Part shown: positions 44,014-52,255 of the stretch, in pieces
How the letters are laid out: each line of letters begins with the position of its first letter
Numbering within the stretch: position 1 is the first letter of the stretch
From: JALOLG01 sp963776935
GTDB taxonomy: Bacteria > Actinomycetota > Acidimicrobiia > Acidimicrobiales > Ilumatobacteraceae
Reading direction: 5' to 3'
Length of the DNA stretch: 64,000 nucleotides
Assembly: GCA_963776935.1 (NCBI GenBank)
Contig: CAVZOP010000015.1
Span: forward strand, 434,001 to 498,000
Position numbers and translations under genes: made by a program
The notes under the pieces: generated by a model
Seen by the model: only the letters and a program-made list of their open reading frames with translations
Database searches by the model: none
What the model was told of the DNA's origin: nothing

Positions 44014-44922
44014 ATGGACGAACATCGGGAATGCATCATCGTCGGTGGCGGAGCCGCCGGACTGTCCGCCGCCTTGGTCCTCGGGCGAGCCCGCAGGCGA
44101 ACTCTGCTCGTCGACGCCGGCGAGCAGAGCAACCGTCCCGCCCACGGCATCGGTGGACTGCTCGGGCACGACGGCCGACCGCCCGCCGAGCTGTACGCCG
44201 CCGGGCGACGCGAGCTCGACGCCTACCCCTCCGTCGAGGTACGCGACGGAGCGGTGACGGCGGCGTCGGTAACTGAGGGCGGCTTCACCGTGACATTGGC
44301 CGACGGCTCGGTCGAACTGACTCGGCGGATGATCCTGGCGACCGGCATGCGCTATCAGCTCGCCGACCTGCCCGGTCTCGCCGAGCGATGGGGCGGCTCC
44401 GTGTTCCACTGCCCGTTCTGCCACGGCTGGGAGGTGCGGGACCGGCCCCTCGGCGTGCTCGACTCCGATCCGACGACCGGCGTACACCGCGCCCTGCTGC
44501 TCACGGCGTGGAGCTCTGACGTCACACTGCTGACGAACGGTCCGGCCGGCCTCACCGAGGAGGACCACGAACGTCTGATCGCGGCCGGCGTCGCGGTGGA
44601 CGAACGGCGCGTCGCCGGGGTCGACGGCCCGGGCGACGAGCTCTCGACGATCCGGTTCGACGACGGCACCGAACGCGCCTGCGGCGGCTTGCTGGTGCCC
44701 GCCGTGCTCCATCAGCGCGGCGACCTCGCCGCCCAACTCGGCGTGAGGTTGGCGCCGCCGACTCCTGTTGCCGCCGATGCGATCGAGATCGGCCCGACCG
44801 GCGAGACGAGCGTCGCGGGTGTGTTCGCGGCCGGTGACACCGGCGTCGGAATGCCATCCGTCGCCGCCGCCATCGCCGAAGGCTCCATCGCCGCCACCGC
44901 TGTCGTGCGCAGCCTGCTCTGA
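44014..44922 (+). CDS. Thioredoxin reductase-like FAD/NAD(P) oxidoreductase
   Basis: 302 residues. FAD motif CIIVGGGAAGLSAALVLGRARR, GIGGLLGHDGRPPAELYAAGR, active-site CPFCHGWEVRD (Cys133 and Cys136), and VFAAGDTGVGMPSVAAAIAEGS at the C-terminus. The fold and CPxC dithiol match the TrxB-like group that includes bacilliredoxin and dithiolopyrrolone oxidoreductases; the NAD(P) motif is degenerate, so the electron donor is uncertain. Controlled from the adjacent divergent promoter with the 43956 inverted repeat, probably by the cupin-XRE protein. Confidence 0.85.
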   Translation: MDEHRECIIVGGGAAGLSAALVLGRARRRTLLVDAGEQSNRPAHGIGGLLGHDGRPPAELYAAGRRELDAYPSVEVRDGAVTAASVTEGGFTVTLADGSVELTRRMILATGMRYQLADLPGLAERWGGSVFHCPFCHGWEVRDRPLGVLDSDPTTGVHRALLLTAWSSDVTLLTNGPAGLTEEDHERLIAAGVAVDERRVAGVDGPGDELSTIRFDDGTERACGGLLVPAVLHQRGDLAAQLGVRLAPPTPVAADAIEIGPTGETSVAGVFAAGDTGVGMPSVAAAIAEGSIAATAVVRSLL

Positions 44923-44944
44923 CAGTGTCCGCTCGCGCAGTCGC

Positions 44945-45973
44945 TCAGCCCGTGCGGCGGGCGGGCGAACCGTCGGCGGCGTATGCCCGCAGCAGTGCCA
45001 TCAGGTCGTCTGGCACCTCGACACCATCGCTGGCCGCAACACGCCGGTGTTGCAGCCGACGGTCGCCGGGCAGGCGCGCCCCGGGTTCGGCCGAGAGGGC
45101 CCGCAGCTCCTGTTCGATGCGGTCTTCGAAGCTGTCGCCCATCGTGGCCGTGGGGTCGATCGCCAGCACCACCTGACCGACGTCGGGTGGCCCGCCGACG
45201 GTGTCGCCGAAGCTCGTTGCCTCGAACGAGAAGTTCGAGCCGGCCACGCCACCCGACATGACGTCGACGAGCAGAGCCAGTGCCGAGCCCTTGTGATCGG
45301 CGGCGGGCATCATCGAGCCGGCGAGCGCGGCCTCGGCATCGGTGGTCGGTCGACCGTCGCAGTCGAGCGCCCAGCCGAGCGGGATCGACTCGCCGGCCTG
45401 TGCCGCGGCCTTCACCCGCACCCACGCCACCGCCGACGACGAGAGGTCGGCCACCACCGGCGGGCCGTCTCGTCGCGGCGCCGCCCAAGCGATCGGATTC
45501 GTGCCGAAGAACGGGCGGACGCCGCCGGCCGGCGCCATGAGGGATGACGAGTTGGCGAACATCAACGCGACGAGTCGGTGCTCGGCGAGTTGCTCGACGA
45601 ACCACCCGAGCACTCCCGCGGAGTACGAGTGGGTGATGGCCAGCACACCGACACCACACGTGCGGGCGGCATCGACGAGCGGATCCAAGCCGGCTTCGAA
45701 CGCCGGATGGCAGAAGCCGTTGCCGGCATCGACCACCACCGTCGCCGGGCGGGTGCGGGTGACGGTGGGGATGGCGTCGCCCAACACCTTGCCGCAGGCC
45801 ACATGGTCGCAGTAGGTCGGCAGGTAGGACAGGCCGACGGTGCGGATGCCTTCGGCCTCGGCGTCGCGGATGCTGCGCGCCGTGGCGTCCGCCTGCAGCG
45901 CTGACGCCCCCGAGGCCCGCAACATGCGGGTGGTGACGTCGAGCACCTCGTCGAGCGACAGGATCGAGCTCAC
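44945..45973 (-). CDS. Ldh family (malate/L-lactate/ureidoglycolate-type) NAD(P) dehydrogenase
   Basis: 342 residues from GTG 45973. Seen: SLDEVLDVTTRMLRASGASALQADATARSIRDAEAEGIRTVGLSYLPTYCDHV, ITHSYSAGVLGWFVEQLAEHRLVALMFANSSSLMAP and GGVRPFFGTNPIAWAAPR, then MPAADHKGSALALLVDVMSG. This is the non-Rossmann Ldh_2 family. The substrate (lactate, malate, ureidoglycolate, sulfolactate) cannot be read. Its divergent neighbour is an enolase-superfamily enzyme, suggesting a small acid-sugar or hydroxyacid pathway. Confidence 0.87.
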   Translation of the reverse strand: MSSILSLDEVLDVTTRMLRASGASALQADATARSIRDAEAEGIRTVGLSYLPTYCDHVACGKVLGDAIPTVTRTRPATVVVDAGNGFCHPAFEAGLDPLVDAARTCGVGVLAITHSYSAGVLGWFVEQLAEHRLVALMFANSSSLMAPAGGVRPFFGTNPIAWAAPRRDGPPVVADLSSSAVAWVRVKAAAQAGESIPLGWALDCDGRPTTDAEAALAGSMMPAADHKGSALALLVDVMSGGVAGSNFSFEATSFGDTVGGPPDVGQVVLAIDPTATMGDSFEDRIEQELRALSAEPGARLPGDRRLQHRRVAASDGVEVPDDLMALLRAYAADGSPARRTG

Positions 45974-46092
45974 CTGCTCAGGTTGCCACGGCGAACGCAC
46001 CTGGCGCGACGTCGCGCCCACATCACGGTTGGCATCGGCCACAGCGTTCGACAGCGCCGGTTCGCGCACACCGATCGGCCAGACTCCGGGGC

Positions 46093-47208
46093 GTGAGGAT
46101 CGCTCGAGTCACGGCCTGGTCCATCCACCTGCCCTACGTCGAGGGCACCTACCGCATGTCCGGCGACCGCATCACGACGGGCATGGATGCCGTCGTCGTG
46201 CGGGTCGTGGCCGACGACGGCACCGTCGGCATCGGTGAGTCGGGCACCGTGGGCGTGACGTTCGACGCCCAGCACCTTCCCGGACAGATCGCCGGGCTGA
46301 CGATGCTGGCGTCGGCGGTCCTGGGGGCCGACCCTCGTAGCCCCCAGTCGGTGTACCGGCGGATGACGGCCGCGATGACCGGACACGCATACGCCAAGGC
46401 GCCGCTCGACGTCGCCGTGTGGGATCTCGCCGCCCGCGCCGCGGGCATACCGCTGTGGCAGCGGCTGGGCGGGGACGGTCCTGAACCGACGCCGCTGTAC
46501 CGACCCGTGCAGGGTGCGACACCAGAGGCGGCCGCGACGAGCGCCATGAAACGTCTCGACCAGGGCTACCGGCGGCTCCAGGTGAAGGTCGGTGACGACC
46601 CGATCGTCGACGCCCAACGGGTGCTCGCGGTGCGCGCCGCCGTCGGCGACGACATCGTGATCTTCGCCGACGCCAACTGCGGGTACTCGTTGTCGGCCGC
46701 CCGACGCTTCGCACGCGAGCTGGGCCCCGACGGAGCGGGGATCTCCCTGGAGCAACCGTGCCCCACGCTTGCCGATTGCGGCCGGCTGCGAACGTCGTGG
46801 ACCGGCCCGATGGTGATGGACGAGACGATCGTGTCGCTCGCCGCCCTGCTCGAGGCGTACCGCCTCGGAGTGGCCGACGGGGTGACCGTGAAGCTCACCC
46901 GCGTCGGTGGCATCACGCCGGCGGCCACGATTCGAGACGTCGCCGTCGACCTCGGCATCGGCGTGACCGTCGAGGACGCGTCGGGCTGCAACCTCGCCGA
47001 CACCACGTTCGCCCACATGAACGCGTCCACGCCGGCATCGCTGCGCGTGCACACCGTCGACTTCGACAGCTGGGTCACCATCACCCACGTCGACGGCCCC
47101 TCGCCGCGCGACGGTTCGGTGTTGCGACCGCAGTCCGAGGCTGCCGGTCTCGGGATGCAACTCCGTGAGGACATCCTGGGCGAACCCTTCGTCGACGTCA
47201 GAGCGTGA
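46093..47208 (+). CDS. Mandelate racemase/muconate lactonizing enzyme-family protein
   Basis: 371-residue enolase-superfamily enzyme. Conserved positions: capping domain VTAWSIHLPYVEGTYRMS, the K-x-K catalytic motif in RRLQVKVGDD, metal ligands in IFADANCGYS (Asp), SLEQPC (Glu) and VMDETI (Asp/Glu), and Lys in VTVKLTRVGGIT. This points to the MLE/dipeptide-epimerase/cis-3-hydroxyproline-dehydratase subgroup; specificity unknown. GTG 46093. The adjacent divergent Ldh-type dehydrogenase could act on its product. Confidence 0.85.
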   Translation: MRIARVTAWSIHLPYVEGTYRMSGDRITTGMDAVVVRVVADDGTVGIGESGTVGVTFDAQHLPGQIAGLTMLASAVLGADPRSPQSVYRRMTAAMTGHAYAKAPLDVAVWDLAARAAGIPLWQRLGGDGPEPTPLYRPVQGATPEAAATSAMKRLDQGYRRLQVKVGDDPIVDAQRVLAVRAAVGDDIVIFADANCGYSLSAARRFARELGPDGAGISLEQPCPTLADCGRLRTSWTGPMVMDETIVSLAALLEAYRLGVADGVTVKLTRVGGITPAATIRDVAVDLGIGVTVEDASGCNLADTTFAHMNASTPASLRVHTVDFDSWVTITHVDGPSPRDGSVLRPQSEAAGLGMQLREDILGEPFVDVRA

Positions 47209-47218
47209 GTGACCGCCC

Positions 47219-49678
47219 TCAGCCTTCGAAGTAGCCGGTGACGTCGGCGATCAGGTGTGCCTCGCCGAACGCGTTGGCGAGGTCGACCGTGCCGCCCGGG
47301 CCGAGCTTGGTGATGACGAGGTTGGCAACGGTGCCACCAGCGACCATGTTGAGGTTCGACGTGTCCGGCATCGCCGTCCCGGTCGGCCAGACGGTCACGA
47401 AGCTGGTCGCCGTCGCCTGCGTGGCGGTGACGTTCAGCACCACCGCGGTCGCTGTTGACGGCACAGTTCCGCGCCCGTGCACCTGCAGTGTCACCGGGTT
47501 TGCTGACCCGACCGGCTGCTGTGGTGCACCCGTGCCGTTACGGGTGTCGAGCAGCCGGTCGGGCCGGACCGTGCGGACCTTCGAACCATCGTTGCCCTCG
47601 GCGAAGTACCCGGACACGTCGGCGATCAGGTGGACCGAGTCGCACTCGGCGCTGAAGCTCACCATCCCGCCATCGCCGACTTTGCAGACCACGAGATTCG
47701 GCACCGTCAGTCCGGCCACGAAGTTGAGGTTCGACGTCTGCGGGATCGCTTCGCCGGCGGGGCCGACGGACAGGAAGCCGTCCGACGAAGGTTGGTCGAC
47801 GGTGACGTTGAGCACGACAGCGCTGACGTCCGACAGTGGAACGCCACCGCGGCCGACAACTTCGAGGTCGATGCGCTGTTGGCGGGCGACAGCACCTGCC
47901 GGTGCGCCCACACCGCTGCGTGTGTCGAGCAGACGACTTGGCGCCAGCGGCTGCAACCGGTCCCCGATGGCGGCGTCGAAGTACCCGAAGACATCGACGA
48001 TGCAGTTCGTCTCACCGACGCTGTTGTGAACGTCGATCGTGCCGCTCGCGCCGATCCCCATCACGACCAGGTTCGGCGTCGCCCGACCAGGCTCCGGGTT
48101 GAGGTTCGACGTCTCTGGCCGTGCTGCGCCGCCAGGGCAGACAGTGAGGAACGTCGGCTCGGTGACGTCCACCGCCGTCACGTTGGCGACGACGCCGATC
48201 GCACCTGCCGGGACACCGCCGCGGCCGGCGATCATGACCGCGAGCAACTCTGACGCGCCGAGCCGGCGCACTGGGACGCCCCCAGTTCCGTCGCGGGTGT
48301 CGGCGACGCGGGCCGGGCTGAGTGGCACGAACAATCCGGGCAGAGTGGACCCGCCACCGTTGCCGCCACCGATCGGCGGCGTCGCTGAACCCTGGCCGGG
48401 CGGCAGCGCGAACAATCCGAGGTTCTCGTACGCACCACCGAGAATGGAGGACGCACCGCCGCCGAGCCAGCCGTCGAGGATGCTGGTGTAGTACGAACGG
48501 AAGTCGACGGTGTAGCCGACGCGGTCCCATCGGTTGAGGCCGGCGAGGTTCGGGTGCTGGCCGTACGTCCCGCCCTTGACGTTGGCGCCGAGCACGAACG
48601 CGCAGTTCGCCGTGCCGTGGTCGGTGCCGTTGCCGTCGTTCTTGAAGCTGGTGCGGCCGAACTCGGAGAACGTCATGACCGTCACGCGGTTCGCCCATCT
48701 CGGATCGAGTGTGAGGAAGAACCGTTCGACGGCGGAGTTGAACTCGACCATCCGGTCGGCGTGCATCGTCGGCTGGTTGGCGTGACTGTCGAAGTCGCCC
48801 CACCCGGCTTCGAGCACGCGGAAGCCGAGGTCGGCATTGATCAGACGGGCCGCCACCTCGAGACGGCCGATGAGCCCGTCGGCAGGATCGGACGGGAGGA
48901 TGGGTGTCAGGCGGGCAGCCACGTCGACCTGATCGCGGAACGCGCCCGACAGTGCGTCGTGCCACGGGCCGCGGCCGGCCGGCGTGGCGACCGAGCGGAT
49001 GGCGTCGTACAGCCGCAGGTCTTCGGCCGCGGTACCGCCGCCGAATCCCGGACGTCCCGGCGGGACGGCCGTGGCCCGGCGCTGCTGACCGAGCATGTGG
49101 AGTGGCACGCCGGAGCCGATCGACGCCGCGGTGTAGAGGTCAGGGCCGCCGGGCAGGTGGCTATCGAGCCAGCGCCCGAGCCAACCCGAGCTCGGGATCC
49201 CGTTGCGGATGCCACTCATCCAGATCGCCATCGAGTTGAAGTGGCTGAGGTCGGGGGTCGGGTAGCCGACGCCCTCGACGATCGCCAGTTGGCCGGCGTC
49301 CCAGAACTGCTTCAAGGCGGTGAGCCGGGGGTTCAGCCCGACCCGATCGTTGAGCTGCAACGTCTGGGCGCCGGGGATCGCGAGCGTGCCGTGCTGCGCG
49401 TAGTAGCTGGAATCGGTGAACGGCACGACCGTGTTGAAGCCGTCGTTCCCGCCGTACATCCCGACGATCAGGAGGATCCCCTCGCTGGGTCCGACCGGCG
49501 GAGCGGCCCATGTCTCCTGTCCGCCGAGGGACTCGAGCAGCGACCCACCGGTGAGTCCGGCGCCGACTCCGAGCCCGACGAGTTGCAGGAAGCGCCGGCG
49601 CGAGAGGGTCAGCGGGTCGTCATCACGAGTGGTGAGCAGGGCAAGTGCCGGTGCGGCGTCGATGTCATGGTCGAGCAC
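47219..49678 (-). CDS. Tat-exported DUF1501 protein with three C-terminal VDVxGY-type domains
   Basis: 819 residues. Twin-arginine signal LTLSRRRFLQLVGLGVGAGLTG; DUF1501 core with ILLIVGMYGGNDGFNTVVPF, GVGYPTPDLSHFNSMAIWMSG, ERFFLTLDPRWANRVTVMTFSEFGRT and GTDHGTANCAFVLG (alkaline-phosphatase/sulfatase-like fold). Three tandem 125-residue repeats follow, each with RLLDTR or RVADTR, TSNLNx, and ending VDVFGYF, ADVSGYF or ADVTGYF. GAGGAG lies 7 nt before GTG 49678. Located 11 bp after the DUF1800 gene, the usual DUF1800-DUF1501 pair. Biological role unknown. Confidence 0.88.
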   Translation of the reverse strand: MLDHDIDAAPALALLTTRDDDPLTLSRRRFLQLVGLGVGAGLTGGSLLESLGGQETWAAPPVGPSEGILLIVGMYGGNDGFNTVVPFTDSSYYAQHGTLAIPGAQTLQLNDRVGLNPRLTALKQFWDAGQLAIVEGVGYPTPDLSHFNSMAIWMSGIRNGIPSSGWLGRWLDSHLPGGPDLYTAASIGSGVPLHMLGQQRRATAVPPGRPGFGGGTAAEDLRLYDAIRSVATPAGRGPWHDALSGAFRDQVDVAARLTPILPSDPADGLIGRLEVAARLINADLGFRVLEAGWGDFDSHANQPTMHADRMVEFNSAVERFFLTLDPRWANRVTVMTFSEFGRTSFKNDGNGTDHGTANCAFVLGANVKGGTYGQHPNLAGLNRWDRVGYTVDFRSYYTSILDGWLGGGASSILGGAYENLGLFALPPGQGSATPPIGGGNGGGSTLPGLFVPLSPARVADTRDGTGGVPVRRLGASELLAVMIAGRGGVPAGAIGVVANVTAVDVTEPTFLTVCPGGAARPETSNLNPEPGRATPNLVVMGIGASGTIDVHNSVGETNCIVDVFGYFDAAIGDRLQPLAPSRLLDTRSGVGAPAGAVARQQRIDLEVVGRGGVPLSDVSAVVLNVTVDQPSSDGFLSVGPAGEAIPQTSNLNFVAGLTVPNLVVCKVGDGGMVSFSAECDSVHLIADVSGYFAEGNDGSKVRTVRPDRLLDTRNGTGAPQQPVGSANPVTLQVHGRGTVPSTATAVVLNVTATQATATSFVTVWPTGTAMPDTSNLNMVAGGTVANLVITKLGPGGTVDLANAFGEAHLIADVTGYFEG

Positions 49679-49689
49679 GTTCGTTCTCC

Positions 49690-51063
49690 TCAGGCCACGT
49701 TCATCTCGGGGGCGATCATCGCCAGCAGCAGTGCGTTCGACGACCGCGACCAGCGTTGGCCCCACGGCGTCTTCTCGGAGTCGGACCAGGAGATCAGTGC
49801 GTTGCGCGTGGCCGCCGACAGCTGCAGGTCGAACGCCGCGGCGAACGTGTCGACGAACGCCGGCGAGGTCATCAGATCGAGATCGGCCCACTGCCACGTG
49901 CCGGCGCGGAGCGTGAGCGGGACCGGCGGAGTGTTGCCGCGACCCGTCTGCAGCCGCCAGCGCAGGTTGCCGGCGAACGACGCCCGGGCGGCCGCCGCGC
50001 TGGCGTTGACCCAGTAGCTGTTGATCTTCCACCCGCTCACGTTGGGCGGGTAGAACATCGCCTGGCCCATGTCCTCGGCGTACCACTCGGGATGGGCGAC
50101 CGAGGCCGCGATCCCGGTGTGGTACAGCAGGCCGGTGATGTACTCGACCGGAGTCTTGACGAGACCCTGGCGCGCCGTCGTCGACAGGAACTCGGCGCGG
50201 TTGAGCATCGCTCTCACCCACGGCGTGATCGCGAAGTCGTTGGCCACCAGCACGTCACCGAGGGCGTTGACGATCGTCGCCGACGGGGCCTGGTAGGCGA
50301 ACGCCTCCCACAACTTCTTGCTGAGGAAGCGAGCCGCCACGACCCTCGCCGGCGTGCCCGCGTTCGGGCCGACGGCGATCACCGCCGTCGGCCCGAGTAC
50401 GACGTTGATGACGTCAGGTCCGTTCGAGACCGGCTGGCCGAGGAACGTGCGGAAGGTGGAGTCGTGCTGGCTGGCACGGAACACGTACTGCCCGGTGGCG
50501 CCGTCGATGCCGTGGCCGGTCCACGCCGACGTCGATGCCTCCACGTCGGCCTCGGTGTAGTTCCCGACGCCGAGCAGGAACAGCTCGAGCAGTTCCCGTC
50601 CGAAGTTCTGGTTCGGTGAGTTCTTGCGGTTCTGGTCGTTGTCGAGGTACCGCAGCATCGCCGGCTGGATGGCCATCGCCTGGGCCAGCGCGCGGACGTT
50701 GCCGAGGGCGCTGTCGCGGAACAGCTTGTTCTGCTGCATCATCGCACCGGTGTCGAACACCTTGCCCCACTCGCTGCAGAAGTGCCCGTGCCAGAAGAAC
50801 GCCATCTTCTCCTGGATCGGCCGGGTCGACGTCCGCGCCATGCGCTCGAACCACCACTGCACGGCCTGCGTGTACTGGTTGTAGCTGCTGCCGTCGTCGT
50901 GGTACTCAAGTCCGGCGGGAATCGGGATGCCGCCGGCCGGCACGTTCAGGACGTCGTCGACGGCGGCGGCATACGTGCCGGGTGTCAGGGCGGCGACGCG
51001 TTCGGTGCGTGCGACATACTCGGTCCGGCGCAGCAGGTGCACGATCTCGTCGGTTGCAGCCAC
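49690..51063 (-). CDS. DUF1800 domain-containing protein
   Basis: 457 residues: HLLRRTEYVARTERVAAL, QEKMAFFWHGHFCSEWGKVFD, QNFGRELLELFLLGVGNYTEADVEASTSAWTGHGID and AMFYPPNVSGWKINSYWVNAS, all DUF1800 hallmarks. No signal peptide is apparent, unlike its DUF1501 partner, which has a Tat signal. AGGGAG lies 9 nt before GTG 51063. First gene of the pair. Its biochemical function is unknown; the family nearly always travels with DUF1501. Confidence 0.9.
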   Translation of the reverse strand: MAATDEIVHLLRRTEYVARTERVAALTPGTYAAAVDDVLNVPAGGIPIPAGLEYHDDGSSYNQYTQAVQWWFERMARTSTRPIQEKMAFFWHGHFCSEWGKVFDTGAMMQQNKLFRDSALGNVRALAQAMAIQPAMLRYLDNDQNRKNSPNQNFGRELLELFLLGVGNYTEADVEASTSAWTGHGIDGATGQYVFRASQHDSTFRTFLGQPVSNGPDVINVVLGPTAVIAVGPNAGTPARVVAARFLSKKLWEAFAYQAPSATIVNALGDVLVANDFAITPWVRAMLNRAEFLSTTARQGLVKTPVEYITGLLYHTGIAASVAHPEWYAEDMGQAMFYPPNVSGWKINSYWVNASAAAARASFAGNLRWRLQTGRGNTPPVPLTLRAGTWQWADLDLMTSPAFVDTFAAAFDLQLSAATRNALISWSDSEKTPWGQRWSRSSNALLLAMIAPEMNVA

Positions 51064-51182
51064 GGAACGGGACTCCCTTGTTCAGCAATACCGCTGGGCC
51101 TCATCGGCGGATCAACAGTCGTACTTGAGCACCCGCTCGTAACGATTTCGTAAAGTAGCGGATGGGCTCCCGCCGGACGCGG

Positions 51183-51208
51183 AAGTACCGCCCCGCAGGG
51201 CGGTACTT
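51183..51208. terminator. Perfect 11-bp-stem hairpin after rpmE
   Basis: AAGTACCGCCC-CGCA-GGGCGGTACTT. It lies between rpmE and the DUF1800 gene, both on the minus strand. No T-run. Probably ends the rpmE transcript and separates it from the DUF1800-DUF1501 pair. Confidence 0.65.
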
Positions 51209-51242
51209 GCAGGAGTTCTGGTCGGCGGTGGCGGCCGGTTCA

Positions 51243-51259
51243 GCGACGCCGAGCGTCGC
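51243..51259. terminator. Short GC-rich stem-loop abutting the rpmE stop
   Basis: GCGACGC-CGA-GCGTCGC, 6 bp past the rpmE stop. May act with the 51183 hairpin as a tandem terminator. Confidence 0.45.
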
Positions 51260-51265
51260 CGGTGA

Positions 51266-51478
51266 TCACTTGTTGCCGCGTGTGCCGTAGCGCCGGTTGA
51301 AGCGCTCGACGCGCCCACCGGTGTCGACCAGCTTCTGCTTGCCGGTGAAGAACGGGTGGCACTCGTTGCACAGTTCGATGTGCTGCTCGCCGTCGCGGGT
51401 CGACCGCGTGACGAACGTGTTCCCGCACGAGCAGACGATCTTGACGTCGGCGTACGAAGGATGGATGTCGGTCTTCAT
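51266..51478 (-). CDS. rpmE: 50S ribosomal protein L31
   Basis: 70 residues, MKTDIHPSYADVKIVCSCGN, with zinc-binding cysteines CSC and CNEC (C+ form) in LCNECHPFFTGKQKLVDTGGRVERFNRRYG. Zinc-independent paralogs lack these cysteines, so this is the zinc-replete form. GGAG lies 9 nt before the ATG. Followed by two stem-loops. Confidence 0.96.
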   Translation of the reverse strand: MKTDIHPSYADVKIVCSCGNTFVTRSTRDGEQHIELCNECHPFFTGKQKLVDTGGRVERFNRRYGTRGNK

Positions 51479-51516
51479 GTCCGTGGCTCCGCTCGAAATC
51501 TGGTGAGGACGGGAGT

Positions 51517-52209
51517 TCAGGATACCTGCCTGCGGCGTGGTTGCTCGGGGCGCGCCACCGCCGCGCGGAAGTCGCCGTCGAGGTGCCGCAAGTGCTGGGC
51601 TGGGACGCCTCCGACGAGCGTGTTCGCCGGGACGTCGCGAGTCACGACCGCGCCGGCGGCGACGACGGCTCCGTTGCCGATCGAGACGCCGGGCAACACG
51701 ACCGTCCGGGCACCGATCCAGGCCCCCTCACCGATCGCGACCGGAGCGACCACGATCGCCGAGGCCCGACGGCCGGGCGGGCCGATCTCGTGGGTGCTGG
51801 TGAGGATCAGCACGTCCTGCCCCATTGCCACCCCGTCGGCGATGTCGACCGGCGCCGAGGCGTCGATGACGCACCCGCGGTTGAGAAAGCACCACCGACC
51901 GATACGCACGGTGCTCGACGGGTGCTCCGATCCGGTCACGGTCATCCGCCCGATGACAACCGTGCCGTGTCCGATGTCGAGGCCGCCGAAGCGCAGAATC
52001 GCCGTCCTGGCCCGGTTGCCGACGAACGGCGGGAGCAGGCGGCTGATCAAGACCGCGATGTGCAGACGGGGTCGGGCCTGGCCGAACTCCTCGCGCAGAA
52101 CTGTCGACACCCGGCCCATGAGGCGGGACAGTACCCATCGCGGGTAATCCCACACTTTGCGTGGAATGAAGAGGTCGTGAAGTTCCCGAGCGCCACGCGT
52201 GACCGGCAC
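51517..52209 (-). CDS. Hexapeptide-repeat acyltransferase
   Basis: 230-residue left-handed beta-helix transferase, probably O-acetylating a sugar of the envelope. Repeats: GGLDIGHGTVVIGRMTVTG, VRIGRWCFLNRGCVIDAS, APVDIADGVAMGQDVLILTSTHEIG with the catalytic His, and PVAIGEGAWIGARTVVLPGVSIGNGAVVAAGAVVT ending VPANTLVGGVPAQHLR. The first 65 residues are extra and basic. GTG 52209 is the outermost start and is uncertain. The gene is downstream of rho by 46 bp. Confidence 0.83.
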   Translation of the reverse strand: MPVTRGARELHDLFIPRKVWDYPRWVLSRLMGRVSTVLREEFGQARPRLHIAVLISRLLPPFVGNRARTAILRFGGLDIGHGTVVIGRMTVTGSEHPSSTVRIGRWCFLNRGCVIDASAPVDIADGVAMGQDVLILTSTHEIGPPGRRASAIVVAPVAIGEGAWIGARTVVLPGVSIGNGAVVAAGAVVTRDVPANTLVGGVPAQHLRHLDGDFRAAVARPEQPRRRQVS

Positions 52210-52255
52210 GTCGGTGCCGCCCGGACGATCGCCCGATGGGGCTACATCGCCACCG

